This document shows positions 10,984 through 18,766 of a stretch of 44,196 nt of DNA, piece by piece. The notes under the pieces were generated by a model, which worked only from the letters and a program-made list of their open reading frames with translations, searched no databases and was not told the origin of the DNA. Numbering within the stretch: position 1 is the stretch's first letter; the number at the start of each line of letters is the position of its first letter. Source of the stretch: Actinomadura sp. CNU-125 (GTDB lineage Bacteria; Actinomycetota; Actinomycetes; Streptosporangiales; Streptosporangiaceae); the NCBI RefSeq assembly GCF_001942465.1, contig NZ_MKJY01000510.1, positions 1-44,196 of the forward strand. The letters run 5' to 3'. A program made the position numbers and the translations under genes.

Positions 10984-11124
10984 ATGAATTCGCATCGGTA
11001 CGCCTATGAGTCGCCGACGCTGACCGCGATCGGATCGCTCGGCGAAGTGACCCTGGGGGGAACCGACTGGGGCTTCGAAATCGACTACTACTGCTATTGG
11101 GGTCAGTGCCCCGATGGCGGCTGA
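10984..11124 (+). CDS. Lasso peptide precursor 2 (class IV-like core with two Cys)
   Basis: A 46-residue peptide from ATG 10984, chosen because AAAGGAG lies five bases upstream; the frame is open upstream but without a better start. The leader (1-24) repeats the RRE pattern with Tyr8, Pro11, Leu13, Gly17 and Thr23. The predicted core (25-46) begins GGTDWGFEID, so the ring would be Gly1 to Glu8. Cys13 and Cys18 have exactly the same spacing as in precursor 1, and the tail ends CPDGG. Trp5-Gly6 and an aromatic at position 7 are shared with precursor 1 and LP2006. The core is rich in Tyr and Asp, and has three acidic residues beyond the ring acceptor or near it, giving a different charge from precursor 1. 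Confidence 0.9.
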   Translation: MNSHRYAYESPTLTAIGSLGEVTLGGTDWGFEIDYYCYWGQCPDGG

Positions 11125-11131
11125 GAACCGG

Positions 11132-11172
11132 ACGCCGGACGCCGGCGGGTTCGCGATGCCGGCGTCCGGCGT
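11132..11172 (+). terminator. Perfect 15-bp hairpin between precursor 2 and the cyclase gene
   Basis: Arms ACGCCGGACGCCGGC (11132-11146) and GCCGGCGTCCGGCGT (11158-11172) enclose an 11-base loop and are followed by GTTTCGGG. It starts eight bases after the precursor 2 stop and ends 18 bases before the cyclase ATG. Like the first hairpin, it probably limits read-through into the enzyme genes, so that precursors outnumber enzymes. Confidence 0.7.
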
Positions 11173-11190
11173 GTTTCGGGAGGAGAGGAA

Positions 11191-13023
11191 ATGCGTTTCA
11201 TCGTTGTTCCCGACAACGCGGCGGGAGAGGCCGTCGCGGCGTCGCTGCGCGACCGGCCGGGGCCGCGGACACTGGACCACGGATCGGGACGCCCCTGGAT
11301 CGTCGGCTGGTGGCGGGACGAGGAGGTCGCCTGGGCCGCCGCCGGGCGGCGGCGCATCGCCGTCCTCGGCACCGCGTCGGCGACCGGGCCCTGGCTGGCC
11401 CGGTACATCGCCCGGCTGCACGGCCCCGGCGGCCTGAACGACCTGTGGCGCGAACTGCCCGGCAGCTTCCACGCGGTCGCGATGCTGGACGGCACCCTGT
11501 GCGTGCAGGGCAGCCTGTCCAGGGCCCGTGCGGTGTTCTACGGCGAGGTGCTCGGCACCACCGTGGCGGCGGACCGTCCGGACACGCTCGCCATGCTGAC
11601 CCGCGCCGGTGTTCGGACGGAGTCGCTGGCGGCCGGGCTCATGGCACCCGCCCAAGTCTGGCCGCTGAGCGAGAGGTGCCCGTGGCAGGGCGTCGAGGCG
11701 GTTCCCGCCGACCACCGGCTGGAGATCGCCCCGCGCGGCCGCGTGCGGCTGGAGCGGCGCCATCGTCCCCCGGCGCCGGAGATTCCGCTCGCCGAAGGGG
11801 CCGAACGCGTGCGGCGGGCGCTCGACGACGCCGTGGCCGTCCGCGGGCACGGCAGGTCCTCGCTCAGCGTCGATCTGTCGGGCGGGATGGACTCCACCAG
11901 CATGTGCTTCCTGGCCGCCGGGAAGGTCGAGCGACTGCTCACGGTCCGCCGCGAATCCAGCGATCCCGGTGACGACGACGGGCACTGGGCCGGGCTCGCC
12001 GCCGCCGCGTTGCCCGGCGCGCGGCACATGGTGCATCCGACGACGGACCTGCCCGCCAACTTCGCGGGGCTTCTGGAAGCCGACCCCGACCTGGAGGGCC
12101 CGTCCCCCGTCCTGCGGAACCGGGCGGCGATCGTCGAGCAGGCCCGCCTGCTGAGCGCGGCGGGTTCCACGCTGCATCTGACCGGCCACGGCGGCGACGA
12201 GCTCTTCTACCCCAATCCCGCCTACCTGTACGACATGCTCCGCCGCGATCCCCTGCTCGCGATCCGGCGGGTGCGCGCCAACCGGGCCGTGTACCGCTGG
12301 AAGACGCGCCCGACCGTCCGGGAACTACTCGACCGCACCTCCTTCTCCGACTGGCTCGGACGAGATGTGGGCCGCACGCTCGACGCGTCCGTCCGCAATG
12401 TCACGTCCACGCCTTTGAAGGGCTGGGGCATGGCCTATCGGATGCCCGACTGGGCCACGCCCGAAGCGGTGGACTCGGTGCGCCGGACGCTGCGGCGGAC
12501 CGCCGAGGGGGCCGAGCCGCTGTCGCCGCTGCGGGGACAGCACCTGACGCTGCAGTGCGTCCGGGAGGGCGGTGTCCTGATGCGCCGGATGAACCGCCTG
12601 ACGGCGGGGCACGGCGTCACCATCGAGGCACCGTTCCTGGACGACCAGGTCATCGAGGCCGCGCTCGCCATCGACTACGCCGACTGCATGGACGCCGGCA
12701 GGTACAAGCCCGCGCTGGTGGAGGCGATGCGCGGCATCGTCCCCGACGGGAACCTCGGCCGCCGGACGAAGGCGGAGTTCAGCGGGAACGTCTACGCCGG
12801 GCTCCGGCGGCACCGCCCGGAACTGCTGGAGTTGTGCGACGGGATGCGGCTGGCCGACCTCGGCCTGGTCGACGCGGCCGCCCTGCGCGAGATGCTGCTG
12901 AGCCTCCCGCCGTTCTCGCTCCGCCTGGTTCCCCTGGTGAACACGTTCGCTTGCGAGGTGTGGCTTCGTTCGCTGCACGCCGGCTCGCGCGCGGTCGTAC
13001 CCGCGGTCGAGGAGGCCCGATGA
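11191..13023 (+). CDS. Lasso cyclase (asparagine synthase-like, C protein)
   Basis: 610 residues from an ATG preceded by GGAGAGGAA. The N-terminal part resembles the glutaminase-like half of asparagine synthetase but lacks the catalytic Cys2 (it starts MRFIVV), as in lasso cyclases. The ATP-pyrophosphatase loop SVDLSGGMDSTS spans about residues 226-237 (Ser230-Gly-Gly-Met-Asp-Ser235). A second conserved run, LHLTGHGGDELFY, and EAPFLDDQVIEAAL follow. Lasso cyclases adenylate the side chain of the acceptor Asp or Glu and join it to the core N-terminus. The stop overlaps the start of the next gene (ATGA at 13020), so the two are translationally coupled. Confidence 0.93.
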   Translation: MRFIVVPDNAAGEAVAASLRDRPGPRTLDHGSGRPWIVGWWRDEEVAWAAAGRRRIAVLGTASATGPWLARYIARLHGPGGLNDLWRELPGSFHAVAMLDGTLCVQGSLSRARAVFYGEVLGTTVAADRPDTLAMLTRAGVRTESLAAGLMAPAQVWPLSERCPWQGVEAVPADHRLEIAPRGRVRLERRHRPPAPEIPLAEGAERVRRALDDAVAVRGHGRSSLSVDLSGGMDSTSMCFLAAGKVERLLTVRRESSDPGDDDGHWAGLAAAALPGARHMVHPTTDLPANFAGLLEADPDLEGPSPVLRNRAAIVEQARLLSAAGSTLHLTGHGGDELFYPNPAYLYDMLRRDPLLAIRRVRANRAVYRWKTRPTVRELLDRTSFSDWLGRDVGRTLDASVRNVTSTPLKGWGMAYRMPDWATPEAVDSVRRTLRRTAEGAEPLSPLRGQHLTLQCVREGGVLMRRMNRLTAGHGVTIEAPFLDDQVIEAALAIDYADCMDAGRYKPALVEAMRGIVPDGNLGRRTKAEFSGNVYAGLRRHRPELLELCDGMRLADLGLVDAAALREMLLSLPPFSLRLVPLVNTFACEVWLRSLHAGSRAVVPAVEEAR

Positions 13024-13271
13024 GGCTGTCGCCCGACGTGACCGTCACCGAGTCCGGCCGCGACCTGGTGCTGCTCAACACGAAGACCGGGCGGTACTGG
13101 ACGCTCAACCAGACCGGCGGCGCCGTCCTGCGCCTGCTGATGGACGGGCGCTCGCCCGCCGACGCCGCCGACGAGCTGGCGCGGCGGCATCCCCCGTTCG
13201 CCGAACGGATCGGACGGGACGTGGACGCGGTCGTCCGCTCGCTCCTCGACGAGAAGGTGATGCTCCCATGA
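13020..13271 (+). CDS. Lasso RRE protein (B1, PqqD-like)
   Basis: 83 residues; small PqqD-fold protein. The sequence shows RDLVLLNTKTGRYWTLNQTG followed by AVLRLLMDGRSPADAADEL, the usual beta-hairpin plus helix pattern of the RiPP recognition element, and a C-terminal helix (VDAVVRSLLDEKVML). B1 binds the leader peptide through its Y-x2-P-x-L motif and presents the precursor to the B2 peptidase. Starts and stops overlap those of both neighbours by four bases. Confidence 0.93.
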   Translation: MRLSPDVTVTESGRDLVLLNTKTGRYWTLNQTGGAVLRLLMDGRSPADAADELARRHPPFAERIGRDVDAVVRSLLDEKVMLP

Positions 13272-13696
13272 CGATGCCCGTGACGCTCGAACGGACCGGC
13301 CGCGTCCCGCTGCGCAGGCGCGTGGCGGCCCGCCCGGCCGTGGCGCTGGCGGCGCTGCTGGCGCGCCTGCCGCCCCGGCGGATGCAACGCGTTCTTCTCG
13401 CGATCCGCCGCGGGGCCCGTCCGGCGACGCTCGCGCAGGCGACGGCCGCGCGGGACGCCGTCGTCGCGGTCAGCGTGCGCTGCGCGGGCCAAGGGTGCCT
13501 GCGGCGTTCGCTCGCGGTCGTGCTGCTGTGCCGGATGGGCGGGACCTGGCCGGACTGGTGCACCGGCGTCCGCACCGAGCCGTTCCGGGCGCACGCCTGG
13601 GTCGAGGCGGAGGGGACGGCGGCGGGGGAGCACGACGACATGCTGCTCTACGCCAAGACCATGACCGTCCCGGCCCGCGTCCGGAAAGGCGGATGA
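13268..13696 (+). CDS. Lasso leader peptidase (B2, transglutaminase-like)
   Basis: 142 residues, a usual length for split B2 proteins. The Cys-His-Asp protease core is visible: Cys77 in GQGCLRRSLAVVLLCRM, His109 in FRAHAWVEAEG, and acidic residues around 122. B2 cuts the leader after Leu (two residues beyond the conserved Thr), freeing Gly1 of the core for ring closure. Both precursors have Thr-Leu-Gly at this point. The ATG overlaps the B1 stop, and the TGA overlaps the start of the next gene. Confidence 0.92.
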   Translation: MTMPVTLERTGRVPLRRRVAARPAVALAALLARLPPRRMQRVLLAIRRGARPATLAQATAARDAVVAVSVRCAGQGCLRRSLAVVLLCRMGGTWPDWCTGVRTEPFRAHAWVEAEGTAAGEHDDMLLYAKTMTVPARVRKGG

Positions 13697-14244
13697 TCGT
13701 GGACGGGTACGCGCTGCTGGCCGTCCAGGCGCCGCTGGCAGGGATCTTCGCGGTCGCGTCGTTCTCCAAGTTGCGCGTCCCGGAGGACTTTGGGCGCTTT
13801 GTCACGACCGTGCGGAAGCTGACGATGCGCTCGGGTCCGTCCACGACCGTGATCGCCGCCGGGTTCGCGACCCTGGAAGCGGTGACGGCGGTGCTGATCG
13901 CGGTGCCCGCCACGGCGCGGGCCGGGTTCGCGCTGGCCACGGGACTGCTGACGCTGTTCATCGGCGTGGTGTTCCGCGCCGTGCGCGGCCGGGTGTTCGC
14001 CGAGTGCGGGTGCTTCGGTGACCGCAGCGCGCTCATGAGCTACCCGGTCCTCGTCCGTAATGTGCTTCTGCTGGTCATGGCCGTGGCCGGCCTGCTGCTC
14101 GCGCCGTCCGGCTCGCCGGTCGGCCCGCTCTGGCACGGCGTCGCCCTCGCCGCCGGGATCGTCCTGGCGCGGCTGATGTTGCGCAGTTACGACCGGGCCG
14201 TCGCCGCCGTCTTCAAGCGCCTGCGGCCGGAGCCCGCGTCATGA
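13693..14244 (+). CDS. MauE/DoxX-like membrane protein with CxC motif
   Basis: 183 residues with about four hydrophobic segments (AVQAPLAGIFAVAS, ATLEAVTAVLIAVPAT, LATGLLTLFIGVVF and NVLLLVMAVAGLLL). Between segments 3 and 4 lies GRVFAECGCFGDRSA, with Cys105 and Cys107 as a CxC pair, the hallmark of MauE-type proteins thought to pass reducing or oxidising equivalents for disulfide formation. Its place inside the lasso operon, between B2 and the exporter, fits a role in forming the Cys13-Cys18 disulfide predicted in both cores. No DsbA/thioredoxin-like partner is seen next to it. The function in this locus is inference. Confidence 0.8.
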   Translation: MIVDGYALLAVQAPLAGIFAVASFSKLRVPEDFGRFVTTVRKLTMRSGPSTTVIAAGFATLEAVTAVLIAVPATARAGFALATGLLTLFIGVVFRAVRGRVFAECGCFGDRSALMSYPVLVRNVLLLVMAVAGLLLAPSGSPVGPLWHGVALAAGIVLARLMLRSYDRAVAAVFKRLRPEPAS

Positions 14245-15191
14245 GGGGCGCGGCGATCGAGGTGACGGGCCTCGGCAAGAGCTTCGGGAAGGTGGCCGCG
14301 CTGGACGGCGTCGACCTGACCGTTCCCCAGGGGACGGTGCTGGGGCTTCTCGGTCACAACGGCGCCGGGAAGAGCACCCTGATCGGGGTGCTGGCGACGC
14401 TGCTGCGGCCGTCGCGCGGGACGGCCCGCGTCGCGGGTCACGACGTGGTGGACGAACCGTCCCGGGTGCGCCGGAGCATCGGCGTCGCCGGGCAGACCAC
14501 CACCCTGGACCCGGCGATGTCGGGCCGGGACAACCTGCTCGTCATCGCCCGGCTGTGCGGCGCCGGGCGCCGGGACGCCCGCGCCCGCGCCGACCGGCTC
14601 CTCGAACTGTTCGGCCTGACCGCCGCCGCGGGCCGTCCCGCCCGGACCTACTCCGGCGGGATGCGGCGCCGCCTCGACCTCGCGGTGACGCTCGTGCGGC
14701 GTCCGGAGGTCGTGTTCCTGGACGAGCCCGGCACCGGCCTCGACCCGGTCAGCCGCCTCGACATGTGGGACATGGTGCGCGGGCTCACCGGCCTCGGCTC
14801 CACCGTCGTCCTCACCACGCAGCACTTGGACGAGGCCGATCGGCTGGCGGACTCGATCACCGTCCTGTCCGGGGGCCGCGTGATCGCCGATGGGACGCCC
14901 GAGGAGTTGAAGGCCCGGATCGGACGGCGCACCGCGACGGCGTGGTTCGCCGCCGACCAGGACGCCGTCACCGCTTGCCGCGCCCTCGACCACGCGGGCC
15001 TGCGGCCCGTGCTGGACCGTCCGCAGCGCAGCGTCGCGGCCGCGCTGACCCGCGACCGCGACCTGGCCGACCTCGTCCGAGCCCTGGACGCCGCCGCCGT
15101 CGAACCGGCCCGCCTGACGCTGGCCGAACCGGGACTCGACCAGGTGTACCTGGCCCTCACGTCCGATACGCCCGAACGGAGTTTCCGATGA
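14241..15191 (+). CDS. ABC transporter ATP-binding protein (DrrA-like), lasso exporter
   Basis: 316 residues. Walker A GHNGAGKST at 38-46, signature YSGGMRRRLDLAV at about 137, and Walker B VVFLDEPGTGLDP with Asp161-Glu162 are all intact, followed by the H-loop in LTTQHLDEADRLADSI. The C-terminal extension is of the daunorubicin-resistance (DrrA) type. It overlaps the MauE-like gene and the permease by four bases each. It likely powers export of the mature lasso peptides and may give self-protection. Confidence 0.93.
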   Translation: MRGAAIEVTGLGKSFGKVAALDGVDLTVPQGTVLGLLGHNGAGKSTLIGVLATLLRPSRGTARVAGHDVVDEPSRVRRSIGVAGQTTTLDPAMSGRDNLLVIARLCGAGRRDARARADRLLELFGLTAAAGRPARTYSGGMRRRLDLAVTLVRRPEVVFLDEPGTGLDPVSRLDMWDMVRGLTGLGSTVVLTTQHLDEADRLADSITVLSGGRVIADGTPEELKARIGRRTATAWFAADQDAVTACRALDHAGLRPVLDRPQRSVAAALTRDRDLADLVRALDAAAVEPARLTLAEPGLDQVYLALTSDTPERSFR

Positions 15192-16042
15192 CGACCTGTG
15201 CGCAGGCTCCCGCGGCCCGCGACCGTCCACCCGGCACGCTCGCCTTCGACGGCACGTCCGGCTGGCGGGCCGCCGGCACGGCCGCGCAGATGCGGATTCT
15301 CACCGCGCGTTCCGTGAAGAGCCTCCTCCTGGACCGCCGACTGCTGCTCGTCGGCCTGATAGAGCCGCTGCTGATGCTCACGGCCTTCGGCCAGGTCTTC
15401 TCCGGCATCGTCCATGCCCCGGGCTTCCCGGCGGGCGTCCGCTACATCGACTACCTGCTTCCGGCGCTCTTCCTCATGACGTCCCTGCAGAGCGGCCTCC
15501 AGGCCGGGATGGGGCTCGTGGACGACGCGCGCGCGGGCATGCTCGCCCGGTTGCGGACCATGCCGGTCTGGCCGGGGTCGATCCTCGTCGCCCGCAGCCT
15601 GGCCGGTCTGACACGGGTCGTCCTGCGGCTCGTTCTCCTGCTGACGCTCGCGTACTGCGTCTTCGGCTACCGCCCGGCGGGCGGGCTCGGCGGCACGCTC
15701 GCCGCGGTCGCCCTCGCGCTGGTGATCGGCTGGAGCCTGGGCTGGGTGTTCATCGCGCTGGCCTGCCGGGTCGACAACGCCGAGACGCTCCACGCCGTCG
15801 CGGGCGTGGTGATGTTCCCGCTGATGTTCGCCTCCAGCGCCTTCGTCCCGGTGGACGGTCTGCCGTCGTGGCTCGGCCGGGTCGCGAGCCTCAACCCGAT
15901 CACCTACGGAATCGACGCCGCCCGCGACCTGTCCCTTACCGGTACCGCCGCCATGGGCGCGCTCGTCGCGATCCCGGTGGCGCTCGCCAGCGCGGCACTG
16001 ACGGTCCCGATCGCCGTCAAGGGCCTGGGCAGGCAGGGATGA
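15188..16042 (+). CDS. ABC-2 type permease (DrrB-like), lasso exporter
   Basis: 284 residues with about six membrane segments after a cytosolic N-terminus, e.g. LLLVGLIEPLLMLTAFGQVF, YLLPALFLMTSLQSGLQAGM and VVLRLVLLLTLAYCVFGY. The sequence LPSWLGRVASLNPITYGIDA is the conserved ABC-2 motif. It is the partner of the ATPase before it and the last gene of the lasso operon; 115 bases follow before the next start. Confidence 0.92.
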   Translation: MTTCAQAPAARDRPPGTLAFDGTSGWRAAGTAAQMRILTARSVKSLLLDRRLLLVGLIEPLLMLTAFGQVFSGIVHAPGFPAGVRYIDYLLPALFLMTSLQSGLQAGMGLVDDARAGMLARLRTMPVWPGSILVARSLAGLTRVVLRLVLLLTLAYCVFGYRPAGGLGGTLAAVALALVIGWSLGWVFIALACRVDNAETLHAVAGVVMFPLMFASSAFVPVDGLPSWLGRVASLNPITYGIDAARDLSLTGTAAMGALVAIPVALASAALTVPIAVKGLGRQG

Positions 16043-16068
16043 CAGCCGCCCGAGCCAAGCGAATGTCG

Positions 16069-16096
16069 CTTTGAGTGGTCGAAAGATCACTCTAAG
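16069..16096. promoter_or_regulatory. Imperfect dyad upstream of the GMC oxidoreductase operon
   Basis: Arms CTTTGAGTGGTC (16069-16080) and GATCACTCTAAG (16085-16096) are complementary at 10 of 12 positions around GAAA. It lies 62 bases upstream of the first start of the operon and 27 bases after the lasso permease stop. It is AT-richer than its surroundings. It could be an operator, or a weak terminator of the lasso operon; no T-run follows. Confidence 0.45.
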
Positions 16097-16157
16097 CTGC
16101 AACGTGCCGAGCCCGGACGTCGACGCTCGAGCCGATCGAGCGAGAAGGGCGCACGAC

Positions 16158-16799
16158 ATGGCCATTTCTGCGGACGCGCACGAGTTCGTCCGACTGTGCA
16201 TACCACTGACCGGCTTCGCCGAGTTCGACCTGTACGGGACGGGCATGGCGCAGCTCTACCTGGACACCGCCCGCGCGCAGGTGGGCGAGAAGCACTTCGC
16301 CGAGTTCCTGGAAGCGTGGAAGGCGGCCTACGAGGCCGGGGCGGGAGTGGAACTCCTGACACCGACGCAACTGGAGATCGCCCGCGCGGTGACGTACCTG
16401 TGGTACTCCGGCGCGTGGCCGAGGCTGGCTCCGGCCGCCCATGCCGACCTGCGGCGGGAGCAGGCCAACGCCGAGTTCGTCGTCGCGCCGGGCGCGTACG
16501 TCGAGGGCCTCGTCTGGCGCACCTTCCACGGGCATCCGGCCGGGGCCAAACCGCCCGGGTTCGGGACGTGGGGCGTGCGGCCGCCGCGGCCGAGCACCCT
16601 CGCCGAACTCCGCGCGGAGATCGGGATCCCCGAGCCCGGGGAGGGAGCCGTCCCGGCCGGGGAGGAGACGCTCGTGGCGGTGCCCCCGGACAAGCTGCCC
16701 GGGCCGCTGCTCGCGCGCGGCACCGCACCGTCGGCCGTCGCGACCGCCGACACCGTGCAGGGAACCGTCCGGCAAGACGCCCAGGGAGGCGGCACATGA
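16158..16799 (+). CDS. FAD-SLDH-type dehydrogenase small subunit
   Basis: 213 residues from ATG 16158 (AGAAGGGC upstream); the frame stays open to ATG 16071, but that start lies inside the dyad. It begins DAHEFVRLCIPLTGF and has LTPTQLEIARAVTYLWYSGAW, then YVEGLVWRTFHGHPAGAKPPGFGTWG. This pattern fits the small subunit of membrane-bound FAD sugar or polyol dehydrogenases (FAD-SLDH family), which helps fold or export the GMC subunit. Tat signal residues typical of exported members are not seen. The stop overlaps the GMC start. No cytochrome c subunit is encoded nearby. Confidence 0.75.
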   Translation: MAISADAHEFVRLCIPLTGFAEFDLYGTGMAQLYLDTARAQVGEKHFAEFLEAWKAAYEAGAGVELLTPTQLEIARAVTYLWYSGAWPRLAPAAHADLRREQANAEFVVAPGAYVEGLVWRTFHGHPAGAKPPGFGTWGVRPPRPSTLAELRAEIGIPEPGEGAVPAGEETLVAVPPDKLPGPLLARGTAPSAVATADTVQGTVRQDAQGGGT

Positions 16800-18766
16800 G
16801 CGTGATCCCCGCGTCGGCGGCGGCGCGCCGCCATTACGACGCCATCGTCGTCGGGGCCGGCTGGGCGGGCAGCCTCGTCGCCGAGCAGCTCGGCGCCCGG
16901 GGCTGGCAGGTGCTGGTGCTCGAGGCCGGAAACGGCGGCACCGAGACCTGGCCCGGCTACCTCGACTCGCTGGACACGTTCTACTCGGCGGTGGCGAAGG
17001 TGCCGAACTCGGCGTACCGCCCGAACAAGGCGGCGCCGTCGCCCGACGTGCTGGACACGGCGCCGATCCGCCCGGCGGAGCCGGGCGGGAAGGAGTTCAC
17101 CTCGGACGGCTACTTCGTGCAGAAGGGCCCGCTTCCGTACGGCACCGACTACCTGCGTGCGCTCGGCGGCGCCGGGATGCACTGGCTGGGAGCCGTCCCG
17201 CGCATGCATCCCGACGACTTCGCCGTGCGACGCGACTACGGGTACGGACGGGACTGGCCTCTCACCGCCGCGGACCTGCAGCCGTTCTACGCGCGGGCCG
17301 AGCGGGCGATGGGCGTGGCGGGCGACGCCGCGGAGCAGCGCGGGCTCGGGGTGGTCGCCGACCCCGCGTACGTCTACCCGATGCACGGGATCCCGCGCAG
17401 CTACATCGACGGCTACTGCGCCGAGCGGCTCGACGGCGAAGTGGTCGTGGAACCGGTGGGCGGGCAGGCGGGCGAACTGAAGGTGACCGCCCTCCCGCAG
17501 GCGCGCAACAGCACGCCCGACCCCCGTTACAACGGCGGCGAGGGGTTCCGGCCGAGCGGCGCCTCCGGGCTCCCGAACTACGGCGAACGCTGCGTGGGCA
17601 ACGCCAGTTGCGTCCCGATCTGCCCGGTGCAGGCCAAGTCGTCCCCGCTGCGGGTGCAGGAACGGTTCAACGGGAACGTGACCCTCGGCACGCGCTGCGT
17701 CGTCACGCGGGTGCTGCACGGGCGCGGCGGGACCGTCCGGGGCGTGGAGTACCGGTCCTACGGCGACCCGGCCACCCCGGTGAGCGAGCCGTACACCGCG
17801 GAGGCCGACGTCGTCGTCCTGGCCGCGCACGCCATCGAGAACGCCCGCCTGATGCTGTTCTCCGAGGTGGCCACCACCAGCGGCGAGGTCGGCCGGAACC
17901 TGATGGACCACCCGACGATGCTGGCGTGGGCGCTGAGCGCGGAGGCCGACGGGCCCGTCGGCCCGTACCGCGGTCCCGGCCACACCTCGGGCGTGGAGGT
18001 GTTCCGCTTCGGCCCGGAACGCCGCGACCGCGCCCCGTTCCGCATCGAGCTCAGCAACTGGGGATGGAGCTGGGCGACCGGGGCGCCGCTGAGCAACGTC
18101 GCCGCCGCGCTGGGCGTCGGCGGCACGCCCGGCGGCGAGGTGCGGCCGGACGGCACGTTCGGCCCCGAGCTGCGGCGGCTGCTGGGTTCGGCGATCGGAC
18201 GGCAGCTCCAGCTGCAGATCGCGATCGAGCAGTCCGCCGAAGCGACCAACCGGGTGACGATCGACCCGCGCCGCCACCGGGACCCGATGGGCAACCCGCG
18301 GCCGATCATCACCTACGACCTCGACGGCCACGTCCGCGACGGGATGGTCGCCGCGCACCACGTCGCGGGCCGGATCTTCGGGCTGCTCGGCGCGGCCGAC
18401 CACACGAACTACGCGCCGCAGAACGGCGTCCCGCCCATCGGCCACCTGACCCGCACGTTCGGCGGCGAGGAGGTTCACCTGGCCTACCGGGGGGCCGGGC
18501 ACGGCGCCGGGACCCACATCATGGGCACCGCCGCGACCGACTCGGTCGTGGACTCGTTCCAGCGGACGCACGACCACCCGAACCTCTACGCGGTGGGGTG
18601 CGGCTCCATGCCGTCCATCGGCACCAGTAACCCGACCGTCACCATGGCCGCCCTCGCGCTGCGCAGCGCCGACCACATCGACCGGCACCTGGCCGGGCTG
18701 CACCGGCCGGTCGTCGTGCGGCCCCCGGCGCAGCGGACCCCGGCCCCGCAGGAGGCGACATCATGA
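16796..18766 (+). CDS. GMC-family FAD oxidoreductase with Cys triad
   Basis: 656 residues. The FAD-binding Rossmann motif GAGWAGSLVAEQL begins at 20, with VLEAGNGG following. The central part has RCVGNASCVPICPVQAK with Cys266, Cys272 and Cys276 in C-x5-C-x3-CP spacing, the iron-sulfur motif of FAD glucose/gluconate dehydrogenases. The C-terminal GMC domain has GAGTHIMGTAAT with a conserved His and SIGTSNPTVTMAA. It should oxidise an alcohol or sugar and pass electrons through an Fe-S cluster. It overlaps both neighbours by four bases, so the three proteins likely work as a unit. The substrate is unknown. Confidence 0.88.
   Translation: MSVIPASAAARRHYDAIVVGAGWAGSLVAEQLGARGWQVLVLEAGNGGTETWPGYLDSLDTFYSAVAKVPNSAYRPNKAAPSPDVLDTAPIRPAEPGGKEFTSDGYFVQKGPLPYGTDYLRALGGAGMHWLGAVPRMHPDDFAVRRDYGYGRDWPLTAADLQPFYARAERAMGVAGDAAEQRGLGVVADPAYVYPMHGIPRSYIDGYCAERLDGEVVVEPVGGQAGELKVTALPQARNSTPDPRYNGGEGFRPSGASGLPNYGERCVGNASCVPICPVQAKSSPLRVQERFNGNVTLGTRCVVTRVLHGRGGTVRGVEYRSYGDPATPVSEPYTAEADVVVLAAHAIENARLMLFSEVATTSGEVGRNLMDHPTMLAWALSAEADGPVGPYRGPGHTSGVEVFRFGPERRDRAPFRIELSNWGWSWATGAPLSNVAAALGVGGTPGGEVRPDGTFGPELRRLLGSAIGRQLQLQIAIEQSAEATNRVTIDPRRHRDPMGNPRPIITYDLDGHVRDGMVAAHHVAGRIFGLLGAADHTNYAPQNGVPPIGHLTRTFGGEEVHLAYRGAGHGAGTHIMGTAATDSVVDSFQRTHDHPNLYAVGCGSMPSIGTSNPTVTMAALALRSADHIDRHLAGLHRPVVVRPPAQRTPAPQEATS

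Noticed and set aside
16071..16157. Upstream start for the FAD-SLDH small subunit
   Set aside because: It lies in the dyad, lacks a ribosome site and adds residues not expected for the family.
16328..18703. Long minus-strand frame opposite the GMC oxidoreductase
   Set aside because: Antisense to a clear FAD enzyme; no start context or domain.
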